Assembly: GCA_002396665.1 (NCBI GenBank)
Contig: DGYJ01000070.1
Coordinates: 1 to 6,434, forward strand
Length of the DNA: 6,434 nt
Source of the DNA: Bdellovibrionaceae bacterium UBA5009
Lineage (GTDB): Bacteria > Bdellovibrionota > Bdellovibrionia > Bdellovibrionales > Bdellovibrionaceae
Direction: 5' to 3'
The notes under the pieces are model-generated. The model made no database searches. It saw only the letters and a program-made list of their open reading frames with translations, and had not been told where the DNA came from. Positions 1 to 6,089 of this stretch are shown here, piece after piece (within the stretch, counting starts at the first letter, position 1; each line of letters begins with the position of its first letter). Position numbers and translations under genes: made by a program.

Positions 1-615
1 GGAAACCAATACAGTGTGGGTCTTGCTGATGTCTTCGCAGCTGAATTTAAAAAAATGGGCGGCGAAGTTGTTGCTGATGCTTCTTACCAAGATAAAGACG
101 TGGACTTCAAAGCTCAATTGACTCAAATGCGTTCTAAAAATCCTGATGTGATTTTTGTACCAGGTTACTACACAGAAGTTGGTTTGATTGCTCAGCAAGC
201 AAAAGGCCTTGGGATCAAAGCAGCACTTCTTGGCGGCGACGGTTGGGATAGCCCAAAATTGCACGAGATAGGAAAAGAAGCCATCAATGGTCACTATTTT
301 TCTAACCACTACACAACAGAATCCACTGATCCCGTGGTTGTTGAGTTCATCAAAAAATTCAAAGAGCGCTACAAAGAAACTCCAGATGGTTTGGCGGCAT
401 TGGGTTATGATGCTGCAAAAATTTTAGCAGCAGCCATGGAAAGAACAACTGAACTGACTTCAAAAAATATTCGCGACGAAATCGCTAAAACAAAAGATTT
501 TGCTGGCGTGACTGGTAAAATCTCGATCAACGAAAACCGCGACGCTGTCAAAAGTGCCGTCGTTGTTCAAGTTGAAAACGAAAAGCGTAAATACGTAACA
601 ACTGTTAGTCCGTAA
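1..615 (+). CDS. livK: Branched-chain amino acid ABC transporter, periplasmic substrate-binding protein (C-terminal part)
   Basis: The reading frame is open from the first base (Gly-Asn-Gln-Tyr-Ser-Val-Gly-Leu...) to TAA at 613-615, giving 204 residues. The GTG at 16 is internal, not a start. The sequence matches the second half of the periplasmic Leu/Ile/Val-binding family (Peripla_BP_6). Visible marks are the YS-GLADVF helix, the stretch around residues 29-72 (DVDFKAQLTQM...PDVIFVPGYYTEVGLIAQQAKGLGI), GGDGWDSPKL at about 78-87 and a GLAALGYDAAK helix. In full-length members of roughly 370-400 residues, the missing part holds the signal peptide and most of lobe 1. The protein would bind a small solute in the periplasm and deliver it to LivHM. 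The solute cannot be read from sequence; related proteins bind Leu/Ile/Val, other amino acids, amides or urea. It lies directly upstream of livHMGF, separated from it by a strong terminator. Confidence 0.93.
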   Translation, partial: GNQYSVGLADVFAAEFKKMGGEVVADASYQDKDVDFKAQLTQMRSKNPDVIFVPGYYTEVGLIAQQAKGLGIKAALLGGDGWDSPKLHEIGKEAINGHYFSNHYTTESTDPVVVEFIKKFKERYKETPDGLAALGYDAAKILAAAMERTTELTSKNIRDEIAKTKDFAGVTGKISINENRDAVKSAVVVQVENEKRKYVTTVSP

Positions 616-628
616 AAAGGCTTACTCC

Positions 629-662
629 AAAAAAGGCGAACAAAATGTTCGCCTTTTTTTTT
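629..662 (+). terminator. Intrinsic terminator after livK
   Basis: GGCGAAC (635-641) and GTTCGCC (647-653) form a perfect 7-bp stem closed by a 5-base AAAAT loop. It is followed by nine T (654-662) and preceded by six A (629-634), so the stem can extend with A-T pairs. The A run also gives it some bidirectional character. It lies 13 bases after the livK stop and well before livH, so it should end or reduce transcription between the binding-protein gene and the permease genes. Confidence 0.92.
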
Positions 663-719
663 ACCCATCGAGTATGATCATAAGAACTCCTTGGGAACTT
701 CTATAAAAAGGTGAATAGC
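663..719 (+). promoter_or_regulatory. livH leader: possible promoter and ribosome binding site
   Basis: This short gap follows the terminator. It contains a perfect 10-base palindrome TATGATCATA (673-682), whose first six bases, TATGAT, resemble a -10 box. It also contains TATAAA at 702-707 and two near-copies of a heptamer, GAACTCC (684-690) and GAACTTC (695-701), 11 bases apart. No convincing -35 box sits at normal spacing: TTGGGA at 691 is only 5 bases from TATAAA, and the region upstream of TATGAT is the terminator itself. AAGGTG (708-713) is a good Shine-Dalgarno sequence for the ATG at 720. The ribosome site is well supported, but the promoter is a guess. livHMGF could instead depend on read-through from livK. 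Confidence 0.4.
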
Positions 720-1622
720 ATGCAGGATTTTTTACAGCACATGATTAATGGTCTTAGCCTTGGAAGCATTTATGCTTTGATCGCTTTAGGATACACCATG
801 GTGTATGGAATCTTACAAATGATCAACTTTGCCCATTCGGATGTGTATATGATCGGCGCCTTTGCCGCCTTTTACACAGCTCGCATTTTGGGAATTGAAA
901 ACTCGCCAGGATTTTCGACTTTAATTATTTTACTTATTTCATCCATGGTGGCTTGCAGTCTTTTGGGCCTTGCCATTGAACGATTTGCCTACCGCCCGCT
1001 TCGTAAAGCGCCAAAGTTAAATATTCTGATCACAGCCATTGGGGTCAGTCTGTTGTTGGAATACTCTTCTCAGATTTTATTTGGTGCAGATCCAAAAGTG
1101 TTCCCAGAAATCATGCAAGATTCTGTGCTTGCTGAATTCGGTCTTGTGCAATTAAAAATATCTGACATCACTGTCCTTGGCGTCAGTGTTGTTGCGATGC
1201 TGGCCTTAAACTATATCATTCAAAAAACAAAAATCGGTAAAGCCATGCGCGCCGTCAGTGTGAATGCCCGCGTGGCCAGTATGTTGGGTGTCAATGTGAA
1301 CACCGTTATTTCGATGACCTTTGTTGTGGGCTCTTCGTTGGCCGGCATCGGAAGTGTTCTTGTCGGAATGAAATATCCAAAAATAGATCCTTTAATGGGA
1401 ATGATGATTGGCCTTAAAGCCTTCGTCGCTGCAGTTCTTGGCGGGATCGGAAATATCATGGGTGCAGTTCTTGGCGGACTTTTAATGGGTCTTTCAGAAG
1501 AGTATGTTGTGGCTTATTTTTCTTCGACCTACCGTGATGCCTTAGCCTTCGGAATTTTAATTTTAGTTTTGATTTTTAGACCATCAGGCCTTTTAGGCAA
1601 ATCTTCTGTGGAGAAAGTCTAA
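720..1622 (+). CDS. livH: Branched-chain amino acid ABC transporter permease LivH
   Basis: Inner-membrane permease of 300 residues, close to the 308 of E. coli LivH. With LivM it forms the translocation channel. Recognisable blocks are GLSLGSIYALIALGYTMVYG (11-30), MINFAHSDVYMIGAF (34-48), the cytoplasmic RAVSVNARVASMLGVN segment (177-192) that should contact the ATPases, and GLKAFVAAVLGGIGNIMGAV (231-250). It ends in VEKV like the E. coli protein. About eight hydrophobic helices are visible, with no cleavable signal. I chose the ATG at 720 because AAGGTG (708-713) precedes it at 6 bases. The in-frame GTG at 711 lies inside that motif and would add only three residues. The stop codon TAA overlaps the livM ATG by one base (TAATG), so translation is probably coupled. 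Confidence 0.93.
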   Translation: MQDFLQHMINGLSLGSIYALIALGYTMVYGILQMINFAHSDVYMIGAFAAFYTARILGIENSPGFSTLIILLISSMVACSLLGLAIERFAYRPLRKAPKLNILITAIGVSLLLEYSSQILFGADPKVFPEIMQDSVLAEFGLVQLKISDITVLGVSVVAMLALNYIIQKTKIGKAMRAVSVNARVASMLGVNVNTVISMTFVVGSSLAGIGSVLVGMKYPKIDPLMGMMIGLKAFVAAVLGGIGNIMGAVLGGLLMGLSEEYVVAYFSSTYRDALAFGILILVLIFRPSGLLGKSSVEKV

Positions 1623-2626
1623 TGAAATTTTTAAAACAACCGGCACTACTTGCAATTGGAATGATATGCATTGGCTTGATTTTAAATTTTGGAACGAATG
1701 CCTATATTCAACTGACTTCATTATTTGTTTTGGTTAACTGCCTGATGGCCATGAGCTTAAATCTTGTCAACGGCTACACAGGTCAGTTTTCTTTGGGCCA
1801 TGCTGGCTTCATGGCCTTGGGCGCTTACTTTTCGGCCTACGCATCGATGCATTGGCCTTTGTTTAGCGGCCCGCTTGCGATTTTGAATTTTGTGCTGACA
1901 ACCTTAGGCTCTGGATTACTGGCTGCGTTTGCAGGCTATGTAGTGGGACTTCCCTCTTTACGACTTAAAGGGGATTACCTTGCGATTGTGACCTTGGGAT
2001 TCGGCGAAATCATTCGCGTCAGTTTGTTGAATATGGATTTTGTTGGCGGCGCCCGCGGACTTTCTGGAATTCCTTCAATCCCTAATTTAGATCTTGGCTT
2101 CATGGTGATCGAACACTACATGGTCAGCTTTTTATTTTCGACCTTTTGGTTTGTGACTTGTTTTTTCGTTATCTGGAGAATCATGCACTCAAGCCACGGC
2201 CGTGGCTTCTTAAGTGTCCGTGAAGACGAAATTGCCGCTGAAGCCATGGGGATCGATACGACAAAAACAAAAGTCCGTGCCTTTGTGCTTTCTAGTTTTT
2301 TTGCCGGAGTAGCAGGGGCCTTGTTTTGCCATGCAACGAATTACATTAGCCCCTCTTCTTTCAATTTTCAAAAAAGTGTTGATGCCATTATCATGGTTGT
2401 CTTGGGCGGAATGGGCAGCATGTCGGGATCCATCTGCGCAGCTATTTTTATCACTCTGCTGCCTGAAATTTTAAGATCCCTGAAAGAATACACCGGTGGA
2501 ATTGATTTTCGCATGGTGATCTATTCGCTTTCGTTGATTCTTGTCATGTTGCTAAGACCCCAAGGTCTTTTTGGTCAAACTGAAATCACAGATTTGTGGA
2601 AAAAATATGTCAAACGCTCAAACTAA
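1622..2626 (+). CDS. livM: Branched-chain amino acid ABC transporter permease LivM
   Basis: Second channel subunit, 334 residues. This is shorter than E. coli LivM (about 425), which has an N-terminal extension, but it is a usual length in other bacteria. Family signatures are NLVNGYTGQFSLGHAGFMAL (47-66), LRLKGDYLAIVTLGFGEIIR (113-132), the cytoplasmic coupling segment REDEIAAEAMGID (200-212) and VVLGGMGSMSGS (259-270), then LLRPQGLFG (310-318) near the end. About eight or nine hydrophobic segments are visible. The ATG overlaps the livH stop by one base, and GGAG (1610-1613) lies 8 bases upstream. The last 20 bases overlap the start of livG in another frame. It should pair with LivH in a heterodimeric membrane domain. 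Confidence 0.93.
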   Translation: MKFLKQPALLAIGMICIGLILNFGTNAYIQLTSLFVLVNCLMAMSLNLVNGYTGQFSLGHAGFMALGAYFSAYASMHWPLFSGPLAILNFVLTTLGSGLLAAFAGYVVGLPSLRLKGDYLAIVTLGFGEIIRVSLLNMDFVGGARGLSGIPSIPNLDLGFMVIEHYMVSFLFSTFWFVTCFFVIWRIMHSSHGRGFLSVREDEIAAEAMGIDTTKTKVRAFVLSSFFAGVAGALFCHATNYISPSSFNFQKSVDAIIMVVLGGMGSMSGSICAAIFITLLPEILRSLKEYTGGIDFRMVIYSLSLILVMLLRPQGLFGQTEITDLWKKYVKRSN

Positions 2627-3404
2627 TTCATCCAATATTATTCTTGAGGCTAAAAACCTAACCATGCAATTCGGCGGATTAAAAGCCGTTGATCAATTCA
2701 GTTTTTCCATTGAAAAAGGCCAATTGGCTGGATTGATCGGCCCCAACGGTGCGGGCAAAACGACAGCCTTTAATATGCTCACTGGTGTTTACATGCCGAC
2801 CTCTGGCGAAGTGATTTTAAATGGCGAAATTTTGAATGGGAAAAAGCCGTTTCAGATTTCACATAAAGGACTTACTCGAACTTTTCAAAATATTCGCCTT
2901 TTTAAAGATCTGACTGTGCTAGAAAACGTCTTGATCGCTGGCCATCAACATGTCAGCTACGGGCTGCTGGATACATTTCTTCAAAACGATCGCTTTGAAG
3001 TCGAAGAATTAAAACTTCGAAACAAAGCCCTGGAAATTTTAGCTTTGTTTGGATTAGCAGATAAAGCTTTTGAAAATTCTTGTTCACTTCCCTACGGCGA
3101 GCAACGAAAGCTTGAGATTGTTCGCGCACTGATGACAGATCCAAAGGTCATTTTGCTGGACGAACCGGCCGCTGGGATGAATCATTCCGAAACCCATAAA
3201 CTGATGGATTTGATTGCGCAAATTCGTAAAGATTTTAAATTAACGGTTTTATTGATCGAGCATGATATGAAATTGGTCATGGGAATTTGCGAAAAGATTT
3301 TTGTTCTTGATCATGGTGTTAAAATCGAAGAGGGCAACGCCCACCACATTCAAAATTCCAAAAAAGTTATCGAAGCCTACCTGGGCGTAGACGAGGTTCA
3401 CTAA
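2607..3404 (+). CDS. livG: Branched-chain amino acid ABC transporter ATP-binding protein LivG
   Basis: Cytoplasmic ATPase of 265 residues (E. coli LivG about 255). All ABC motifs are present: Walker A GPNGAGKT (45-52), Q-loop RTFQNIRLF (91-99), signature SLPYGEQRKLEI (160-171), Walker B VILLDEP (181-187, with Asp185 and Glu186) and the H-loop IEHDM (217-221, His219). The signature Leu-Pro-Tyr-Gly-Glu-Gln differs from canonical LSGGQ, but this is normal for LivG proteins. The preferred start is the ATG at 2607, preceded by a weak TGGAA element. The in-frame TTG at 2571 lies deep inside livM and would add 12 residues unlike the family. It overlaps livM by 20 bases, and its TAA overlaps the livF ATG. 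It should form the ATPase heterodimer with LivF. Confidence 0.93.
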   Translation: MSNAQTNSSNIILEAKNLTMQFGGLKAVDQFSFSIEKGQLAGLIGPNGAGKTTAFNMLTGVYMPTSGEVILNGEILNGKKPFQISHKGLTRTFQNIRLFKDLTVLENVLIAGHQHVSYGLLDTFLQNDRFEVEELKLRNKALEILALFGLADKAFENSCSLPYGEQRKLEIVRALMTDPKVILLDEPAAGMNHSETHKLMDLIAQIRKDFKLTVLLIEHDMKLVMGICEKIFVLDHGVKIEEGNAHHIQNSKKVIEAYLGVDEVH

Positions 3405-4111
3405 TGTCTTTACTTCAAGTCGAAAATTTAAATGTGTACTATGGTGCGATTCACGCCTTAAAAGGGATCAGCTTCCATATCAATGAAGGCGAAGTGGTTT
3501 CATTGATTGGCGCCAATGGCGCAGGCAAAACGACAACATTAAGAGCCATTTCAGGCCTTGTCGACAGCACGGGCGGAATGATTTTGCGCGGAGAAGATTT
3601 GCAAAAAATCCCGGCCCACAAAAGAGTGTTGCACGGACTGGCGCAATCCCCTGAAGGTCGCGGTGTCTTCCCACAGATGTCGGTGCAAGAAAATTTAGAG
3701 ATGGGCGCCTATTCAAGAAAAGACAAAGAGCAAATTAAAAAAGATTATGATTATTGCTTAACACTGTTTCCACGCTTGAAAGAGCGCCTTTGGCAAATGG
3801 CCGGAACACTTTCTGGTGGTGAACAGCAGATGCTTGCCATTGCCCGTGCTCTGATGTGCAAACCAAAAATTTTACTATTAGACGAGCCCTCATTGGGACT
3901 TGCACCTTTGATCGTCGCACAGATTTTTGATATTATTAAAACTTTGAATTCGCAAGGGATGACGATTTTGTTAGTTGAACAAAACGCCCGCATGGCTTTA
4001 AAAGCTGCCCATCGTGCCTATGTCCTTGAGACTGGAACCATCACCTTAGAAGGTAAGGGTTCTGACTTATTAAATAATGATGATGTTCGTCGAAGTTATT
4101 TGGGCGTTTAG
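3404..4111 (+). CDS. livF: Branched-chain amino acid ABC transporter ATP-binding protein LivF
   Basis: Second ATPase subunit, 235 residues, the usual family length (E. coli LivF about 237). Motifs are Walker A GANGAGKT (36-43), the Q-loop region LAQSPEGRGVF (79-89), signature LSGGEQQMLAIARAL (136-150) and Walker B ILLLDEP (156-162, Asp160 and Glu161). After these comes LLVEQNARMAL (189-199). Gln193 occupies the place of the usual H-loop histidine, which is the normal LivF state. GAGG (3393-3396) lies 7 bases before the ATG, and the ATG shares a base with the livG stop. This is the last gene of the livHMGF run; a convergent gene follows after 180 bases. Confidence 0.94.
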   Translation: MSLLQVENLNVYYGAIHALKGISFHINEGEVVSLIGANGAGKTTTLRAISGLVDSTGGMILRGEDLQKIPAHKRVLHGLAQSPEGRGVFPQMSVQENLEMGAYSRKDKEQIKKDYDYCLTLFPRLKERLWQMAGTLSGGEQQMLAIARALMCKPKILLLDEPSLGLAPLIVAQIFDIIKTLNSQGMTILLVEQNARMALKAAHRAYVLETGTITLEGKGSDLLNNDDVRRSYLGV

Positions 4112-4291
4112 ACTTTACTTTAGTAACGCCACTACCTTTGATCAATCTTGAATCTATCTTGTGAGGTTCTTCTTAAGGAACATGTGAGCCCCCTCACAAA
4201 CTGTACAACTTATAGGTTGAGCATTTTGTGAGTCCGAAAAAGACTGACTGACTTTCGTTCTTTTGCTAATAAATAAAAACCTGGGGCCTTA
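4112..4291. other. Convergent intergenic region with alternative hairpins
   Basis: This gap lies between the stops of livF (+) and the secreted-protein gene (-). TGTGAG occurs three times on the + strand (4160-4165, 4183-4188, 4227-4232) and its complement CTCACA once (4193-4198). CTCACA can pair with the nearest copy across a CCCC loop (6-bp stem). Alternatively it can pair with the first copy as TTGTGAGG/CCTCACAA (4159-4166 with 4192-4199) around an inner GTTCTT/AGGAAC stem (4166-4181). Neither stem is followed by a T run on either strand. Further on, GACT is repeated three times (4242-4253), flanked by CGAAA/TTTCG (4235-4239, 4253-4257) before TTCTTTT. That could be a weak livF terminator, but I would not rely on it. 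No open reading frame of note is present. Confidence 0.5.
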
Positions 4292-5296
4292 TCAAAAACT
4301 TAGCGGTGTGCAAATTGATTTCGAGTCCAAATCCCGTGATAGCTCGCCATCTTTTTGCTTACCATTCAATTCCTTGGCTTTAACCAATACTGGTGCGCCA
4401 GTTCCTTCTTTGCAGTGAGTGTACCAATCAATATAGAATTCGGGGCTGTAGAGCTTTAAGTCATTAAAATAAACACGGTAACCTTGCGGAGAGCCTTTAC
4501 CATTTTTAGTGGTAAATTGTGTTGTGAAATAAACTGGAACTCCACTTTTATCTAAACTTGTTGTTAGCATTCTAAAAATTCCGACTGGAAATTTTGTTTT
4601 TTCATTGGGTTGAATCGCTTTAACTTGAACAACATCCAGTGGTAGAATTTTTTTCTGATCCCGTGCATAGAATTCAAAACGAACATTCCACTGAGGCACT
4701 TCTTTAACTTGCAGCAAGTGAGCAGCATCCACAACCACTTCAGGAAAGCGTTCAGTGCTAATATTTAAGTTATGAATGTAGTTCTTACCTTGATCTGAAA
4801 TATTGAAATCTGGAAACTCGTTTGAACTCGCATTTCTACATTCTGCAAAGGAGCCCGATTCTTCGTAGGAAAATACTGAATCTCGAACAGAGAAACCATC
4901 TTTGCATGCCATATTCAGCTGATCGAGTTGAAGGGGTTTATTTTCTTCTTTGGCTGAAAAATGAATTGAGCTATATCCAGTGTATTGAAGTCCGAAATCA
5001 TTTTTTAAAATTTTGTAATCAAGTTCCATTGCAAACAGATAGACGTGGCCACAGAAGAGGCCGCCCCCGCGAACTTTTGCCGGATACTCAAAATTAATTT
5101 GTATTTGATTTTTTTTATTTTGAATGACTTCGCCCCGAACTTCTTCAGTGCCTTCGCAAAAAAAGCCACCAGATCCATAGGAGGCCACAATACTGCTTAA
5201 CTGGACCCCATCGGCCACCTGGCCATCAATTTTAAGATTCGCAGCCAACGAAATCGATCCACAAATAAATCCCATAACAAAAATAATTTTTTTCAT
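4292..5296 (-). CDS. Secreted protein of unknown function with six mature cysteines
   Basis: A 334-residue product I cannot assign to a family. The N-terminus is a clear Sec signal peptide: MKK, a hydrophobic core IIFVMGFICGSISL (4-17), and a likely cut after Ser-Leu-Ala18. Cys12 has Ile before it, so this is not a lipobox. The mature part has six cysteines (47, 82, 131, 153, 295, 329), consistent with periplasmic or extracellular disulfides. The alternating hydrophobic/polar pattern suggests mostly beta structure, with no transmembrane helix after the signal. Motif-like pieces are SYGSGGFFCEGTEE (39-52) and VRGGGLFCGHVYLF (75-88), two aromatic Cys loops of similar form. The ATG at 5296 is preceded by a strong AGAGGTG (5302-5308) at 5 bases. 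The frame stays open to a GTG at 5377, but those 27 residues would bury the signal peptide. It lies 80 bases downstream of the tetR gene on the same strand. Confidence 0.85.
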   Translation of the reverse strand: MKKIIFVMGFICGSISLAANLKIDGQVADGVQLSSIVASYGSGGFFCEGTEEVRGEVIQNKKNQIQINFEYPAKVRGGGLFCGHVYLFAMELDYKILKNDFGLQYTGYSSIHFSAKEENKPLQLDQLNMACKDGFSVRDSVFSYEESGSFAECRNASSNEFPDFNISDQGKNYIHNLNISTERFPEVVVDAAHLLQVKEVPQWNVRFEFYARDQKKILPLDVVQVKAIQPNEKTKFPVGIFRMLTTSLDKSGVPVYFTTQFTTKNGKGSPQGYRVYFNDLKLYSPEFYIDWYTHCKEGTGAPVLVKAKELNGKQKDGELSRDLDSKSICTPLSF

Positions 5297-5351
5297 CCAA
5301 ACACCTCTCGAAAAACATATAGCGTCTTTAAATGATGTGGAAGCTGATCTG

Positions 5352-5377
5352 GTGACAGAATCAGCGATTTCTGTCAC
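5352..5377. promoter_or_regulatory. Strong inverted repeat between tetR and the secreted-protein gene
   Basis: GTGACAGAA (5352-5360) and TTCTGTCAC (5369-5377) are perfect 9-base inverted arms around 8 bases. Allowing one bulged base, the stem extends to 11 bp with an AGC loop. The outer arm shares its last base with the TAG stop of tetR (5377-5379). A competing pair, GCTGAT (5343-5348) with ATCAGC (5360-5365), overlaps it. In the direction of transcription no T run follows, so it is not a standard intrinsic terminator. It may be a protein-binding dyad, for example for the adjacent TetR-type regulator, or an mRNA hairpin that separates expression of the two genes. Its presence is certain; its role is inferred. 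Confidence 0.6.
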
Positions 5378-6015
5378 TATCTTAAGGCGGCTGGTCTAGT
5401 TTTGTTTTTGCCTTCAAAAAGCTCTTCTAAATAGACATGCAGTATCCCAATTAAATCATCCGTGGTGATTTGATTTTTGATACTGCCGAATTGCCAGGTG
5501 TGGGCCAGGGACATACGAAATGATGTCATCAAAATAGCTGAAATTTTGGCCTCGGCCAAACTGATTTGAAAAACTTTTTTTAAAATTTTCGATTGTCTTT
5601 CGATGTATTGGTTTTCGACTTTTTGAACAGCTTCGCCAGGGGCCGTCGATGTGCCTTTAAAGCGAAAATAGACCGGAATAAAATAGGGATACTTCGAAGT
5701 GTTTTCAAACATTCTTTCCATCCCGCGAAGAATACTTTGGATGTAATCTTCTTTCGAATCGATTTGGTCTTGTACGTCTTGATTCGTTAATTGTTCGCCA
5801 AGGCATTGGATTGCAAACTTCATTAAATCATTTTTTTGTGAACCAATATATTTGTAGATCCAAGACCTCGAAACCCCAGAAAGCCTTGCCACCCGGGCAT
5901 GGGTCAAGCCGGTGATCCCAGAATTGACCAGGATACTAAATACAACTTCAGAAACTTTTTTAATCTTCAGCTCTTTCGTATTTAAATTTTCTTTTGATAC
6001 TTTTGTAGACTTCAT
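5377..6015 (-). CDS. TetR/AcrR-family transcriptional regulator
   Basis: 212 residues, typical for TetR regulators. The N-terminal DNA-binding domain runs from about residue 14 to 65. The helix-turn-helix is GLTHARVARLSGVSRSWIYKYI (36-57), followed by GSQKNDLMKFA, the usual fourth-helix opening. The remaining ~140 residues are helical and would hold the ligand pocket and dimer interface; they are poorly conserved in this family, so the ligand is unknown. A basic Lys-rich tail of about 20 residues precedes the domain. The ATG at 6015 has no good Shine-Dalgarno sequence (AAATCC lies just upstream), and there is no later ATG before the HTH, so the start is moderately secure. Such proteins are usually repressors of themselves or neighbours. 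The secreted-protein gene 80 bases downstream is the obvious candidate target, but this is inference. Confidence 0.9.
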   Translation of the reverse strand: MKSTKVSKENLNTKELKIKKVSEVVFSILVNSGITGLTHARVARLSGVSRSWIYKYIGSQKNDLMKFAIQCLGEQLTNQDVQDQIDSKEDYIQSILRGMERMFENTSKYPYFIPVYFRFKGTSTAPGEAVQKVENQYIERQSKILKKVFQISLAEAKISAILMTSFRMSLAHTWQFGSIKNQITTDDLIGILHVYLEELFEGKNKTRPAALR

Positions 6016-6049
6016 GGATTTAAGGCTAACCGAGAATCCAAGCTCCTAC

Positions 6050-6081
6050 AAGGGCTATACAAAACTAAATCGCCCTTCCAA
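6050..6081 (-). promoter_or_regulatory. Candidate tetR promoter overlapped by a dyad
   Basis: Read on the - strand, TTGGAA (6081-6076) and TATAGC (6059-6054) could be -35 and -10 boxes with a 16-base spacer, about 40 bases before the tetR ATG. The inverted repeat AAGGGC (6050-6055) / GCCCTT (6072-6077) lies across the same boxes, the layout expected of a repressor operator. Both hexamers deviate from consensus. The wider dyad TTAAGGCT (6020-6027) / AGCCTTAA (6081-6088) encloses this region and could also form RNA structure. The promoter is tentative; the repeats are directly visible. Confidence 0.35.
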
Positions 6082-6089
6082 GCCTTAAT

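Noticed and set aside
2571..2606. TTG start for livG at 2571
   Set aside because: It would overlap livM by 56 bases and adds residues not typical of LivG. The ATG at 2607 fits the family N-terminus better.
3084..3119. Non-canonical ABC signature LPYGEQ in LivG
   Set aside because: LivG proteins commonly carry Tyr-Gly variants of the LSGGQ motif, so this is a family trait.
3974..3991. Loss of the H-loop histidine in LivF (Gln193)
   Set aside because: VEQN at this place is the usual LivF sequence, so it is not a defect or a novelty.
4264..4300. GC-rich CCTGGGGCC followed on the - strand by TTTTTATTT as a terminator of the secreted-protein gene
   Set aside because: The T run is present, but the GC-rich part does not form a proper stem (no matching arms), so an intrinsic terminator is not supported.
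4822..5097. A + strand open frame of 91 codons inside the secreted-protein gene
   Set aside because: It lies fully antisense to a gene with a signal peptide and a good ribosome site. It shows no ribosome site or recognisable protein features of its own.
5297..5377. GTG start at 5377 for the secreted protein, adding 27 residues and overlapping the tetR stop
   Set aside because: The extension would place a polar stretch before a textbook signal peptide, while the ATG at 5296 has a strong AGAGGTG at ideal spacing.
6012..6041. A nine-codon TTG-initiated leader on the - strand whose TGA overlaps the tetR ATG
   Set aside because: The GGAG in front of it is only one base from the TTG, and such short frames arise by chance. 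Too weak to call translational coupling.
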